Shown here: positions 17,147 to 27,352 of the stretch, in pieces | Numbering within the stretch: position 1 is the first letter of the stretch | How the letters are laid out: each line of letters opens with the position of its first letter | Assembly (NCBI RefSeq): GCF_001625445.1 | Contig: NZ_LWHG01000029.1 | Coordinates: 362,324-426,323 of the forward strand | Reading direction: 5' to 3' | DNA: 64,000 nucleotides | Source of the DNA: Haladaptatus sp. R4 | GTDB lineage: Archaea > Halobacteriota > Halobacteria > Halobacteriales > Haladaptataceae | Position numbers and translations under genes: made by a program | Notes under the pieces: generated by a model | What the model saw: the letters and a program-made list of their open reading frames with translations, nothing else | Databases searched by the model: none | Told to the model about the DNA's origin: nothing

Positions 17147-18031
17147 TTAGACGCTCACCGTTCCGTTGACGAGTCGTCCGATACGATCGATGTCGATGGT
17201 TACCTCGTCACCTTCGGTGAGGGTGAACGACTCCGGGGGGACGAGCGCAGTTCCGGTGAGTAGAACCAGCGTTTCGGGGAGCGTGTTGTGCCGTTCGAGA
17301 TACGAGACGAGTTCCTCGCAGGTGGTCGCCATCTCACTCGTCGATGTCGAGTCCTCGTACATGATCTCGCCGTCGCGCTCTATCGTCAGCGACATTTCGA
17401 GGTCGTGAGGGTCCTCGACCGTCTCGCCCGTGGCGATACACGGGCCGAGTGAACAACAGCGGTCGTACACCTTCGCCTGCGGGAGATACAGTGGGTTCTC
17501 CCCCTCGATGTCGCGGCTGGAGACGTCGTTTCCGATGGTGTAGCCGACGATTTCCCCGCGGTGGAGCACGACGCCGAGTTCGGGTTCCGGGACGTCCCAC
17601 CCCGAGTCGCCGCGCACCCCGATATCGTCCCACGGACCGACCGTCCGCGAGGGCGTCGCCTTGAGGAACAGTTCCGGTCGCTCGCTGTCGTAGACGTCCA
17701 TGTACACTTCCGGTTTGCCGCTCTCGGCTTTGCGCGCCTCCTCGCTGATTCGGTACGTGACGCCCGCCGCCCACACTTCTTCGGCGATGACCGGTTGGAG
17801 GGTGTTCCGGTCGAACGCGTCGAAATCGATTCGCTCGGCCTCGTCGATGCGTCTGCGGGCGATGGTGTCGATGGATTCGCCGCTCGCGTTCGCGGCGCGG
17901 GCCAGCGCCCGGAACGAACCGAGGTCGGGTGAGACGGCGGTGAGGTCGTAGGCGGCTCCGTCGTCGTCCATCACTACCAAGCTGTCTGTGGATGAGCGTG
18001 GCTCTCCACCGGGGAGTCGGTAATAGCGCAT
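17147..18031 (-). CDS. xacE: 2-keto-3-deoxypentonate dehydratase (FAH family, XacE/KdaD-like)
   Basis: 294 residues. Converts 2-keto-3-deoxyxylonate or -arabinonate to 2-oxoglutarate semialdehyde in the oxidative pentose pathway. It has the fumarylacetoacetate hydrolase fold with metal-site residues in 'VPEPELGVVLHRGEIVGYTI', 'GNDVSSRDIEGENPLYLPQAK' and 'CSLGPCI'; the N-terminus 'MRYYRLPGGEPRS' and the C-terminal 'EGDEVTIDIDRIGRL' fit KdaD-type dehydratases. A TTTTAACA box at 18053-18060 lies about 22 bp before the ATG (minus strand), giving a leaderless transcript. Neighbours are xacD and xacA. A degraded copy of its 3' part lies at 38042-38172. A 2,4-diketo acid hydrolase of the same fold cannot be fully excluded. 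Confidence 0.8.
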   Translation of the reverse strand: MRYYRLPGGEPRSSTDSLVVMDDDGAAYDLTAVSPDLGSFRALARAANASGESIDTIARRRIDEAERIDFDAFDRNTLQPVIAEEVWAAGVTYRISEEARKAESGKPEVYMDVYDSERPELFLKATPSRTVGPWDDIGVRGDSGWDVPEPELGVVLHRGEIVGYTIGNDVSSRDIEGENPLYLPQAKVYDRCCSLGPCIATGETVEDPHDLEMSLTIERDGEIMYEDSTSTSEMATTCEELVSYLERHNTLPETLVLLTGTALVPPESFTLTEGDEVTIDIDRIGRLVNGTVSV

Positions 18032-18052
18032 ACACAGTGATGCTCGGAGAGT

Positions 18053-18060
18053 GTTAAAAG
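18053..18060 (-). promoter_or_regulatory. TATA box of xacE
   Basis: TTTTAACA on the minus strand, about 22-25 bp before the xacE ATG; consistent with leaderless initiation. Confidence 0.4.
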
Positions 18061-18176
18061 AGTATCGCCGCGGGAGGCCGGGCGAGTCGCAGACGGCGTC
18101 GAGACTACTCGCCTCGGGCAAGCCGTTCGAACCTCCTATCTGCCGACCCGACGACGGCCGTTATTCATCGAACGGC

Positions 18177-18220
18177 GCGAAGCTCTGCTTCGCTGGCTCG
18201 ACGAGGCTCATGCCTCGTCG
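18177..18220 (-). terminator. Two hairpins at the 3' end of xacD
   Basis: A 9-bp stem (CGACGAGGC / GCCTCGTCG around 18199-18220) contains the xacD stop codon in its loop. It is followed downstream (lower coordinates) by a second stem GCGAAGC-TCT-GCTTCGC at 18177-18193. No T-run follows, so a role in RNA stability is as likely as termination. Confidence 0.45.
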
Positions 18221-19447
18221 AAGAGGGTCTCACCCTCGACCATGTGTTCCTCGACGGCGTCGAGGTCGAGTGTGAGGCCGAGACCGGGCGTTTCGGGGAT
18301 TTCCATCCGGCCATTCTGAATGAGGTCGTCCTCCTCGACGAGGTCCTCCCACCAACCGAGTTGATAGGAGTGGTATTCGACGGCGAGGCTGTTCGGAATC
18401 GCGGCCGCGACCTGTGCGGACGCCATCGTCCCGATGGGGGAGGAGACGTTGTGCATGGCGACCGGGATGTAGTACATGTCCGCGAGGTCGGCGATTTTTC
18501 GCGTCTCGCGCATGCCGCCGACGCGGGGGAGGTCGGGTGCGATGATGTCTACGGCCTGCGGTTCGAGCAGCGTCCGCTGGCCGAACTTCCGGTAGACGTT
18601 CTCGCCCACGGCGATGGGCGTCGTCGTCGAATCCGTGACCTTCGCCTGCACGTCGTGGTTCTCCGGCGGAATCGGGTCTTCGAGCCACCACACGTCGTAC
18701 TCCTCCAGTTCGCGCGCGAGGCGTTTCGCGCTCCCGCTCGTGAACGACCAGTGGCAGTCGAAGGCGACGTCGGCCCGGTCGCCGACGGCTTCGGTGACTG
18801 CTTCGACGATTTCGACCTTGTGATCGATTTCCGGGCCGCGGAGGTGACGGTTCGCGCGGTCCTTCTCGTGGACCCGAGGGCACGTCGAGGTCGAACTTGA
18901 TGGCGTCGTAGCCCAATTCCTCGACGACGCGGACGCCTTCGTCCGCGCAGGCTTGCGGGTCGGCTTCGTTCTCGGTGTGGAGGTCACAGTAGACCCGCAC
19001 CTCGTCGCGGTACTTCCCGCCGACGAGTTGGTAGGCGGGGAGTTCGACGAGTTTGCCCACGAGGTCGTGGAGCGCGATTTCGATGCCCGAGATGGCCGAA
19101 ATCACCTTTCCGGAGACGGAACCCTCCCCGGACATCTTCTGGACGAGGTGTTCGTACAGTCGGTCGATGTCCAGCGGGTTCTCGCCGACGAGGAACGGTT
19201 TCATCCGTTCGATGATTTCCGTGTCGCCGCCACCCCAGTAGGACTCGCCGGTCCCCACGACACCGGCGTCGGTGTAGACGCGGACGAGAATCCACGGGTA
19301 GTTGCCGTCGACCATCGTCGTCTGGACGTCGGTTATCTCCGCATCACGGACCCCGCCGCGCCGATTGGTGATTCCCATCGTATCGGCGGAGAGGTCACGC
19401 ATCGTATACTCCGCGTTCGGATCGCGGAGCTTCGCATGATCAACCAT
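18208..19447 (-). CDS. xacD: D-xylonate/L-arabinonate dehydratase (XacD-like, enolase superfamily), one extra base near 18882
   Basis: About 412 residues after removing one base. It dehydrates pentonates to 2-keto-3-deoxypentonates. From memory the sequence is very close to Haloferax XacD: start 'DPNAEYTMRDLSADTMG', 'MVDGNYPWILVRVYTDAGVV', metal-site region 'YDAIKFDLDVPSG', 'VAFDCHWSFTSGSAKRLA', 'WWLEDPIPPENHDVQAKV', 'VAMHNVSSPIGTMASA' and end 'EEHMVEGETLFDEA'. The frame slips within 'PSG-HEKDRANRHL' where an extra C sits. It is downstream of xacA on the same strand, with a 106-bp gap. Confidence 0.88.
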
Positions 19448-19553
19448 TGCATGAGGCTGGTTTCCAGAGGGTCGTTGTAAAGGTTGCGAATGGGGTGAGT
19501 CGTGAGGGTCGCGAAGGAACGAAGGCGGCGGTTCGAACTACTCGACTGCGACC

Positions 19554-20644
19554 TTATTCGACCTCGACTTGCGCTTCGGTCTCGGCGGCCTCGTAGATGG
19601 CCGCGAGCGTTCGCATGTCCACGAGCGCGTGTTCACCGTTCGGCGTCGGTTCGACGCCGCGCATGACGCGGTCGGCGAAGTAGTCGAACTCCTCGGTCAT
19701 CTCGTCGCCGAACAGGTCGCGGCGGCCGTCGTCGATTTCCATCTCGCGGCCGTCGGGTTGGCGAATCGTCAGCGTCTGCGGCGTGATGCCCAAAAACGCC
19801 GGGTCGAGTCGCAACTCGCCCTCGGTTCCGATGATCTGGAGACCGCCCGAGAGGTAGCCGTTCTGACTGGCCGTGCAGGCGGCGTACGTGCCGTCGTCGA
19901 ACTGCACCGTGAACGTGGCGTGCTCGTCCGGGACCTCGTCGAAGGCGTCGTGTTCGGAGTGCATCTGTGCGGTGACGCTCACCGGGTCGGCGTCGAGGAC
20001 GAACCGGGTCGTGTTCAGCGGGTAGATTCCCAAGTCCATCACCGTCGCGCCGTAGCCAGCGAGGTCGGGATCGAGCCGCCACTGGTCGGGATTGCCGGAG
20101 ACGAAGTCGAGCATTTGCTGTTCCATGTGACCGTGGACGGCGACCGGGTCGCCGATGGCTCCCTCGCGGACGAGTTCGCGCATCCGACGCACTTGCGGGT
20201 CGGTCTGCATCCGGTAGGCGACCATCAGCGGCACGTCCTCGGCGGCCGCGACGAGTTCCTCGGCGCGTTCGAGCGTCGCCTCCATCGGCTTTTCACAGAG
20301 CACTGCTTTGCCGTGGTTCGCCGCGGCGCGCACGTACTGGAGGTGATACGCGTTCGGCGTACAGACGTACACGGCGTCGTACTCGTCGGTCGCCTCGCCG
20401 TCCACGAACTCCTCGTACGTGATGGCAGCGGTGGCCGTCGAAACCTCCTCGGCGCGTCCGCGGCTTTTTCGTGGGAACTGCTGACGGCCACGGTCGTCTC
20501 GCAGAAATTCGACTCCCGGATCGCCGGGATGGCTTGCTCGCGCGTCCACCAACCGAGGCCGATCACGGCGATGCGGAGCGTCCCCGACTCCAGTGCTTCC
20601 CAATCTCGTTCCCCGATCCCGTTCAGGTCGTCGATGGCGGTCAT
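19554..20644 (-). CDS. xacA: D-xylose/L-arabinose 1-dehydrogenase (XacA-like, Gfo/Idh/MocA family), frameshifted near 20445
   Basis: About 363 residues. First enzyme of oxidative pentose breakdown: oxidises the aldopentose to the lactone with NADP. N-terminal Rossmann motif '[19 protein letters not shown]', catalytic '[18 protein letters not shown]' (EKP motif), '[17 protein letters not shown]', '[20 protein letters not shown]' and '[15 protein letters not shown]' follow the Haloferax xylose dehydrogenase closely as I remember it. One base is missing in '[22 protein letters not shown]'. The start at 20644 gives M-T-A-I-D-D-L. It is divergent from xacF across 113 bp, so both may share regulation. 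No lactonase gene is seen nearby. Confidence 0.85.
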
Positions 20645-20757
20645 AACCGGGATGTTCGACCCAGTCGGCAAAAAGATAATGATAACGGTAGTAAAAATTT
20701 CTGTCAAACGTACTCGGACCGTAACAGTCGTATGGTGGAAGTGAGAACAGTAGGGTG

Positions 20758-22206
20758 ATGTCGGATACGACACGGAACTACGTCAGCGGACAGTGGATCG
20801 AATCGGCGACGGGGGAAACCATCGAAGTCGAGAACCCCGCACGCCCGAGCGAAGTCGTCGCACGATACCAGGATTCCAGTACCGAAGACGCCACCGAGGG
20901 CGTCGAGGCCGCCGCGGACGCGGCCGACGACTGGGCGGCGACGCCCGGTCCGGAACGAGGCCGAATCCTCCGTGAAGCGGCGACCCTGCTCGCGGAACGG
21001 AAGGACGAACTCACCGACCTGCTCGTCGCCGAGGAAGGCAAGGCGAACGCCGAAGCCGGTGGCGAGGTACAGCGCGCCATCGACATCTTCTATCACTTCG
21101 CGGTGAAAGCGGCCGAACGCGGCGGGACGGTCAAGAACCCGAGTTCTCCGAACCAGAACCTCTACACCATCGAGGAACCGGTCGGCGTCGCCGCGCTCAT
21201 CACGCCGTGGAACTACCCCATCGCCATCCCCGCGTGGAAACTCGCACCGGCCCTCGCGGCGGGGAACACGGTCGTTCTCAAACCGGCGTCGGCCGCACCC
21301 GGCGTCGCCATGGAAATCGCACGCGCGCTGGACGAAGCCGGTCTCCCAGACGGCGTCCTGAACGTCGTCACGGGCTCGGGCAGCGTCGTCGGCACTGAGT
21401 TCATCGAACACGACGCGGTGGGACGCCGTCTCGTTCACCGGCAGCAGCGAAGTCGGCGAGATGGTGTACGACCAAGCGACCGACTCCGGCAAGCGCGTTC
21501 AGACGGAACTCGGCGGGAAGAACCCGACCATCGTCGCCGATTCGGCCGACCCCGCCGAAGCGGCCGACCTCGTCGCGAGCGGCGCGTTCGGCGTCACCGG
21601 GCAGGCCTGTACGGCGTGTTCCCGTGCCATCGTCCACGAGGACGTCCTCGACGAGTCGTCGCCGAACTCGTGGACCGCGCGGAATCCATCGATATCGGCC
21701 CGGGCGACGAGCACGAGATGGGTCCACAGGTGAGCGAGAGCGAACTCGAATCGACGCTCGACTACGTCGAAGTCGCCGAGGCGGAAGGGGCGACGCTCGT
21801 CTCGGGTGGCGGAATTCCGGAGGGTTCGGCCGTCGAATCCGGCTACTTCGTCGAACCGACCGTGTTCACCGACGTCGATTCCGAGATGCGCATCGCACAG
21901 GAAGAGGTGTTCGGCCCGCTCGTCGCCGTCATCGCGGTGAGCGATTTCGACGAGGCGTTGGCCGTCGCGAACGACGTCGAGTACGGACTCGCGGCGAGCA
22001 TCGTCACCGACGACCACACGGAAGCGAACCGGTTCGTCCGCGAGGCGGAATCCGGTGTCGTGAAGGTCAACGACAAGACGACCGGCCTCGAACTCCATGT
22101 CCCCTTCGGCGGGTTCAAGCGCTCGTCCAGCGAGACGTGGCGAGAACAGGGTGACGAGGGACTGGACTTCTACACCATCGAGAAAACCGTCTACGACAAC
22201 TACTGA
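20758..22206 (+). CDS. xacF: 2-oxoglutarate semialdehyde dehydrogenase (XacF-like ALDH), two compensating frameshifts
   Basis: About 482 residues. Oxidises 2-oxoglutarate semialdehyde to 2-oxoglutarate, the last step before the citric acid cycle. ALDH landmarks: '[20 protein letters not shown]', '[10 protein letters not shown]', the catalytic Glu in '[17 protein letters not shown]' and the catalytic Cys in '[15 protein letters not shown]'; the end is '[20 protein letters not shown]'. An extra base near 21420 and a missing base near 21655-21665 put the middle 80 codons, including both catalytic residues, into another frame. The protein is intact if both are errors. The ATG at 20758 is used in preference to the GTG just before it. 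Confidence 0.85.
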   Translation: MSDTTRNYVSGQWIESATGETIEVENPARPSEVVARYQDSSTEDATEGVEAAADAADDWAATPGPERGRILREAATLLAERKDELTDLLVAEEGKANAEAGGEVQRAIDIFYHFAVKAAERGGTVKNPSSPNQNLYTIEEPVGVAALITPWNYPIAIPAWKLAPALAAGNTVVLKPASAAPGVAMEIARALDEAGLPDGVLNVVTGSGSVVGTEFIEHDAVGRRLVHRQQRSRRDGVRPSDRLRQARSDGTRREEPDHRRRFGRPRRSGRPRRERRVRRHRAGLYGVFPCHRPRGRPRRVVAELVDRAESIDIGPGDEHEMGPQVSESELESTLDYVEVAEAEGATLVSGGGIPEGSAVESGYFVEPTVFTDVDSEMRIAQEEVFGPLVAVIAVSDFDEALAVANDVEYGLAASIVTDDHTEANRFVREAESGVVKVNDKTTGLELHVPFGGFKRSSSETWREQGDEGLDFYTIEKTVYDNY

Positions 22207-22282
22207 ACCGTCCGTCACCTTCGGCTCTCCATCGTTCACCTCGCTTTTCTATTGGAATCGAAGACGTTTCGTCCATCGCGCG

Positions 22283-22306
22283 TTCTGATATCCAGAATGT
22301 TTATCA
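22283..22306 (+). promoter_or_regulatory. TTCT-N7-AGAA operator and TATA box of the xacR-like gene
   Basis: TTCTGATATCCAGAA (22283-22297) abuts a TTTATCA box (about 22300-22306) that lies about 27 bp before the ATG at 22333. The dyad would cover the BRE, a position suited to autoregulation. The degraded IclR copy at 41605 has a related dyad at the same 36-bp distance from its ATG. Confidence 0.6.
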
Positions 22307-22332
22307 CGGATGATTGTGTGTCCTCTGTTGAC

Positions 22333-23088
22333 ATGGACGCAAAACACCCGGTACAAACCACCGAAAAGACCCTCACGTTGGTCGAGGAGTTGATGCAACG
22401 GGGGTCGTGTGGCGTGACGGAACTCGCCGAGGGTTCGGGAATGGGAAAGAGCATGGTACACAACCATCTGACGACGCTCCGAAAACACGGCTACGTCGTC
22501 AAGTCCGGCGACGAATACCGACTCGGGTTGAAGTTCCTCGAAGTCGGTGGTCACATCCGGAAATCGATGGAACTCTACGAGGTCGCAGAACCGGAGATCA
22601 AATCGCTCGCCGACGAGACGAGTGAACTCGCCAACCTCCTCGTCGAAGAACAGGGAAAGGGTGTGTACCTGATGCGGGCCAAGGGTGCGAAGGCCGTCGA
22701 TCTGGACACCCACGCGGGACTTCGAACGTACCTCCACACGACGGGTCTCGGGAAGGCAATTCTCGCCCATCTTCCCGAGGAGCGTGTCGAGGGAATCATC
22801 GAGCGCTACGGACTGCCGCGGGTAACGCCGCAGAGTGTCGGCAGTCGGGAGGAACTGTACGAGACGCTCGAAAACATCCGGAACCGCGGCTACGCCATCG
22901 ATGACGGCGAACGGTTGGAGGGCCTCCGCTGCATCGCGGCACCGGTGAAAGCCTCCTCGAACGAGGTGTTGGGTGCCATCAGCGTGTCCGCTCCCGCGAG
23001 TCGGGTCAGCGACGACGACCTCCACGGTGAACTGTCCAAGCGCGTGCTCAACGCGGCGAACGTCATCGAACTCAACATCAACTACTGA
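22333..23088 (+). CDS. xacR: IclR family regulator, XacR-like
   Basis: 251 residues. Winged helix at residues 8-60 ('[20 protein letters not shown]', '[20 protein letters not shown]') and an IclR effector domain ('[20 protein letters not shown]', '[20 protein letters not shown]'). It follows xacF on the same strand, 126 bp away, inside the pentose cluster, as expected for XacR, the Haloferax pentose pathway activator. The ATG at 22333 fits both the TATA spacing and the homologous start of the decayed copy. The gene name rests on context plus family and is not proof of orthology. Confidence 0.75.
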   Translation: MDAKHPVQTTEKTLTLVEELMQRGSCGVTELAEGSGMGKSMVHNHLTTLRKHGYVVKSGDEYRLGLKFLEVGGHIRKSMELYEVAEPEIKSLADETSELANLLVEEQGKGVYLMRAKGAKAVDLDTHAGLRTYLHTTGLGKAILAHLPEERVEGIIERYGLPRVTPQSVGSREELYETLENIRNRGYAIDDGERLEGLRCIAAPVKASSNEVLGAISVSAPASRVSDDDLHGELSKRVLNAANVIELNINY

Positions 23089-23145
23089 GTTCGAAAAATT
23101 GTCGTCGAACCGAAATGGGAGACCATGTCTCAGCGCACGCCCGAC

Positions 23146-24281
23146 TCAGTCGAGCGACATCGATTCTCCGCGTTCGTCCGATTCCACTATCGCTGAGAGC
23201 AACTGCTGAACGCGGTAGCCGTCCTCGAACGTCGGTACGTCGCTCGATTTTTCACCGTCCACACCACCGTTCGCGACCGTCGAGAGGAACTCGTAGTTCT
23301 CGTGGACGAACGTGTGTTCCCACCCGAGGACGTGCCCGTCAGGCCACCACTGTGCGAGATACGGGTCCTCGTCCGCCGTGACCATGACCGTCTGGAACCC
23401 CTCGTCGTCCGGCCCGAGGTACTCCAGTTCGTTCGGTCGTTCGATGGAAAACCGGAGACTCCCCTTCGAGCCGTTGATTTCGAGGGAATGGTCGTTCTTG
23501 TGCCCGGTGGCGAAGCGCGACGCCTCGAACGCGCCGACCGCGCCGTCTCGAACGTCGCGTGCGCCGTGTAGGCGTCATCGACCGTCACCGGGCGTGTTTC
23601 GTCCGCCCCGTCGACCGGCCGCTCGTCCACGAACGTTCTGAGCCGACCGCTGATTTCCTCGATGTCGCCGGTTCGGTCCCCGACCAAGAATCGTGCGAGG
23701 TCGAGGGTGTGTGCGCCGAGGTCGCCGAGCGCGCCGCTTCCGGCGACCTCCTCGTCCAGTCGCCACGCCCACGGCGCGTCCGGGTCGGCGAGGAAATCCT
23801 GGAGATAGCTTCCCCTGACGTGACGAATCTCGCCGAGTTCGCCGTCCTCGATGAGTCGTTTCGCGTAGCGGACGGCAGGGACGAACCGGTAGTTGAACGC
23901 GATGCCCGCGACCGCGTCGGACTCCCGGGCGGCGTCCCGCATCCGCTCCGCGTCATCCAGCGTGTGCGCGAGCGGTTTCTCGCAGAGTACCGACGTTCCC
24001 GCTTCGAGCGCGGCGATGGTTGGGTCGGCGTGAATCGAGTTCGGTCCGAGGTTGTAGAAGACGTCCACGTCGTCCACGACGTCCCGCCAGTCGGTGCCGT
24101 ACCCCTCGAACCCGAGTTCGTCCACGGCGTCCGAAAGTGCCGCCTCGTCCCGTCCGACGAGCACGCGCCGTTCGATTTCGGGTGCGTCCGGGAAGAACAT
24201 CGGCAAGCGGGCGAGGGCGTTGGCGTGTGCTTTGCCCATGAATCGATAACCGAGGACGCCGACGGAGAGTGGTTCGCTCAT
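23146..24281 (-). CDS. Gfo/Idh/MocA family sugar oxidoreductase, one missing base near 23548
   Basis: About 378 residues after correction. 'SVGVLGYRFMGKAHANAL' cofactor loop, 'VFYNLGPNSIHADPTIAALE', 'SVLCEKPLAHTLDDAER' (EKP), 'AGIAFNYRFVPAVRYAKRLI' and 'GSGALGDLGAHTLDLARFLV'. Frame slips at 'HATFE-DGAVGAFEASRFA' and ends 'SAIVESDERGESMSLD'. The ATG lies 3 bp upstream (right) of nothing but the stop of the isomerase gene, so the two form an operon. The family oxidises or epimerises sugars, inositols or deoxy-sugars with NAD(P). A decayed copy of its 5' part lies at 41916-42150, again next to an IclR copy. Confidence 0.8.
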
Positions 24282-24284
24282 GGT

Positions 24285-25246
24285 TCAGGCCCAGTAGGCG
24301 TCGCCGGGGTTCGATTCGAACACCGCCCGTCGAGTACGTCCACGGCTTTCTCCATCCCTTCCGTCGCGGACGTGAGCGAGTCCTCGTGTTCGATGGAGAG
24401 CGCGCCGTCGTACTCGACCATGCGCAGCGTCGAGACGACGTCCTTCCAGAACCCCTCGCCGTGGCCGTAGCCGATGGAGCGGAAAAGCCACGAACGGTCG
24501 ATTTCGTCCGTGTACGGCGTCGTGTCGAGCACTCCTTTCTCGCGGGAGTTCGCGTCGTACACCTCGGTGTCCTTGGCGTGGAAGTGGTGGATGGCGTCGT
24601 GCTCGCCGAGCAGTCGAATCGCGTCGGTGATGTCGATGCCCTGCCAGAACAGGTGGGACGGGTCGAAGTTCGCACCGATGCGGTCGCCCGTCGCCTCGCG
24701 GAGTTCGAGCAGTCCGCGCGGTTCGTAGACGAGCATGTTCGGGTGCATCTCGATGGCGACGTTCACGCCGTGGTCGTCCGCGAACGATTCCAGTTCCTGC
24801 CAGTACGGAATCGCCACCTCGTTCCACTGGTACTCGTGTGCTTCGTGGTGCTCGTCCGGCCACGGCGCGGTGATCCAGTTCGGCACCGAATCGTCCGGTC
24901 CGCCCGCCGGAAGCCCCGAAAACGTCGTCACGGTGTCCACGCCGAGTTGACTCGCGAGTCGAATCGCGTTGCGGAGTTCCGCGTCCGCCTCGTCGCCGTT
25001 GACCGGATGAAGCGGGTTGTTGTGCGTCGCCAACGCCGAGACGTACAGGTCGTTCTCGTCGAGGAGCGCTTGCAGGTCGGACTGTGCGTCCTCGTCGTCC
25101 AGATACTCCTCCTTCGGCAGGTGTGCGTCGCCGACGAACCCGCCGCAGGCGAGTTCGACCGCGCCGACGCCGAGTTCGGAGAGATACGAGAACGTGTCTT
25201 CTATCGATTCTTCCGCTAATGCGACCGTTAGGACACCAACATCCAT
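24285..25246 (-). CDS. Xylose isomerase-like TIM-barrel sugar isomerase/epimerase, one missing base near 24328
   Basis: About 320 residues. Metal-ligand motifs of the AP-endonuclease 2 superfamily are present: 'VAIEMHPNMLVYEP' (Glu), 'GANFDPSHLFWQGID' (Asp/His), 'IHHFHAKDTEVYD' and 'GALSIEHEDSL' (Glu). The last residues are restored by adding one G to a G run, giving 'AVFESNPGDAYWA' and a TGA overlapping the start area of the oxidoreductase gene. The gene pair resembles inositol- or rare-sugar-utilising pairs of an oxidoreductase with a sugar phosphate isomerase. Exact substrate unknown. Confidence 0.8.
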
Positions 25247-25378
25247 AATCGAGAATCACACTGTCGATTCATATACGTTGTGCTGTCACGCTCCTGAACG
25301 CCATCGGAGAGATACAAGTTACCAAATCACAAACTTTATTGTTGAATTCGAGTAACCTCCTTACGTGATTCAGAGGCA

Positions 25379-26491
25379 ATGAAAGCAATTACTAGCGCGT
25401 TCGTCGGAACCGGACCGGACCCGGAGACACAGAACAACCAAGGATTTGCGATGGCGTATCGTCACGCCGCGGCGTACGACCACGCGGGAGCGGAGCTGGT
25501 CGCCTGTGCCGACATCGTCGAACCCAACGCAAAAGCGTTCGCCGAGTACTGGGATATCGAAGCGGACGGTGTGTTCGAAGAGTATCTCGACATGGTCACC
25601 GCGGTCGAACCCGACATTGTTAGTGTCTGTACGCCCCCACCAACGCACGCCGACATCGTGACCGACATCGCACGGAGCGATGCGGTACAGGCAATACACT
25701 GCGAGAAACCCATGGATCGGACGTGGTCGAACGTCGAGCGAATGGTAGAGGTGTGTGACGAGGAGGACGTCAAATTGACGTTCAATCACCAACGCCGCTT
25801 TGGCCGAGGATATCGAAGGGCCAAGGAATTGCTCGATGCAGGCGAAATCGGAGATCTCCAACGGGTCGAGTGCGCGGCTCCCAACATCTACGACTACGGG
25901 TCCCACTCGGTGGACCTCTGTAACTACTTCAACGACGAGGGGAGGGCCGAGTGGGTCATCTCCCAACTCGACTACCGAGACGAAGACCTGTGGTTCGGTG
26001 CTCACAACGAGAACCAGACGCTCACCTCTTGGAGATACGAGAACGGCGTCTACGGACTCGCGACGACCGGAATCGGAGCGGATCTGGTCAACTGTCATAA
26101 CCGCCTTGTGGGCAGCGAGGGCACCGTCGAAATCGGACACGGCTTCCCGAACAACGAAACCGACGACCAGATCCTCCGCATCAAGCGCGACGGGGACGAC
26201 GAGTGGGAACACGTCGACTGTGACGACGAGGGTCTCCACGGCCTCGATTCCCGGGAGTTCGGTCGAGTCTTCATCGACCGTGCGATAGCCGACGTCGTCG
26301 AAGCGGTCGAGAACGATACCACCTCCGAACTGAACGCGAAGAACGCGCTCAAGGCGACGGAAATCATCTTCGGCGCGTGGGAATCGTCACGACGACACGG
26401 CCGCGTCGAGTTGCCGCTCGACATCGAGGACAACCCACTCGATGCGCTGATCCAAGAAGGAACGCTCACTCCGGAACCGGCCGAGGATTGA
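25379..26491 (+). CDS. Gfo/Idh/MocA family oxidoreductase
   Basis: 370 residues, intact. 'FVGTGPDPETQNNQGFAMAY' cofactor region, 'SVCTPPPTHADIVTDIA', EKP motif in 'IHCEKPMDRTWSNVERMV', 'FNHQRRFGRGYRRAKELLD' and 'YDYGSHSVDLCNYF'. It is the first gene of a plus-strand run: oxidoreductase, isomerase (3-bp gap), binding protein, ABC ATPase. It is the least similar of the four intact Gfo/Idh proteins to XacA. Substrate unknown. Confidence 0.85.
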   Translation: MKAITSAFVGTGPDPETQNNQGFAMAYRHAAAYDHAGAELVACADIVEPNAKAFAEYWDIEADGVFEEYLDMVTAVEPDIVSVCTPPPTHADIVTDIARSDAVQAIHCEKPMDRTWSNVERMVEVCDEEDVKLTFNHQRRFGRGYRRAKELLDAGEIGDLQRVECAAPNIYDYGSHSVDLCNYFNDEGRAEWVISQLDYRDEDLWFGAHNENQTLTSWRYENGVYGLATTGIGADLVNCHNRLVGSEGTVEIGHGFPNNETDDQILRIKRDGDDEWEHVDCDDEGLHGLDSREFGRVFIDRAIADVVEAVENDTTSELNAKNALKATEIIFGAWESSRRHGRVELPLDIEDNPLDALIQEGTLTPEPAED

Positions 26492-26494
26492 CCG

Positions 26495-27256
26495 ATGCCA
26501 GAACTATCGGTTTGCGTCGAGATGGTCTTCAAAGGAGCACCGTTTACGGAGCGAATCAGTCTCGCCGCGGCGGCCGGTGCGGACGCGGTGGAGTTCTGGG
26601 GATGGCGCGACAAGGACCTCGATGCGGTCGCCAACGCGTGTGACGAACACGACCTGAACGTCGCAGCCATGCTCGGCAGCGACGTCCCGTTGACGGACCC
26701 GACCCGAACCTCTGAGGCCCGCAGATCCATGCGCGACTCCATCGAAACGGCCGCACACCTCGGCTGTTCGACCCTCATTATCACCGTTGGACAAGAACAG
26801 GCGGATATCGACTACCCAACTCAACGAGATGCTATCGTGGATTCTCTCGAGAGCGTCGCCCCCGACGCCGCCGACGCGAGCGTTACGCTCGCCGTCGAAC
26901 CGTTGAACACGGCCGTGGATCACCCCGGTTACTTCCTCGAATCGTCGGCGGAAGGATACGACATCGTCGATACGGTCGGCGATTCGAACGTCAAACTCCT
27001 CTTCGACGTGTACCATCAGCAGATCACGGAAGGAAATGTCATCGCCAACATGACGAGTCACCTCGACCATATCGGTTACGTCCACATCGCGGACGTTCCC
27101 GGTCGACACGAACCCGGAACGGGGGAACTCGACTACGGTAACATCCTCCCCGCGCTCGCCGCTGCGGGGTACGACGGGTACATCGGGTGCGAATTCTCCC
27201 CCGAAGGTGACGATGCCGCGGCCGTGAGCGACTGTCGTGCTATCCTGAACGGGTAA
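26495..27256 (+). CDS. Hydroxypyruvate isomerase-like TIM-barrel protein
   Basis: 253 residues. 'LAAAAGADAVEFWGWRDKDL', 'LAVEPLNTAVDHPGYF' (metal Glu), 'KLLFDVYHQQI' (metal Asp), 'IGYVHIADVPGRHEPGTGEL' and 'GYIGCEFSPEGD' (metal Glu) closely follow the hydroxypyruvate isomerase (Hyi) pattern, a family that also holds sugar 3-epimerases. It is three bases downstream of the oxidoreductase stop, so almost surely co-translated. A role as keto-sugar epimerase is as likely as hydroxypyruvate isomerisation. Confidence 0.8.
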   Translation: MPELSVCVEMVFKGAPFTERISLAAAAGADAVEFWGWRDKDLDAVANACDEHDLNVAAMLGSDVPLTDPTRTSEARRSMRDSIETAAHLGCSTLIITVGQEQADIDYPTQRDAIVDSLESVAPDAADASVTLAVEPLNTAVDHPGYFLESSAEGYDIVDTVGDSNVKLLFDVYHQQITEGNVIANMTSHLDHIGYVHIADVPGRHEPGTGELDYGNILPALAAAGYDGYIGCEFSPEGDDAAAVSDCRAILNG

Positions 27257-27352
27257 CATCTTTTACTTTCTTCCGAAGGGTTGTTTGATGAATGCGAACC
27301 ATTCTCAGCGAAAAGGTTATTGTCTTCTATAGTAATGATAATCCGTGTCACT

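Noticed and set aside
21420..21660. Programmed frameshifting in xacF
   Set aside because: Two compensating slips, no slippery heptamer or pseudoknot evidence, and the same kind of break occurs in many unrelated genes here; sequencing error is simpler.
20704..22239. Two long frames on the minus strand opposite xacF
   Set aside because: They mirror the codon pattern of a clear aldehyde dehydrogenase gene, as GC-rich third positions always create such frames; no family resemblance.
24278..24330. Apparent C-terminus rich in Thr/Pro on the TIM-barrel isomerase
   Set aside because: Produced by a missing G; the corrected end is acidic and stops at 24285.
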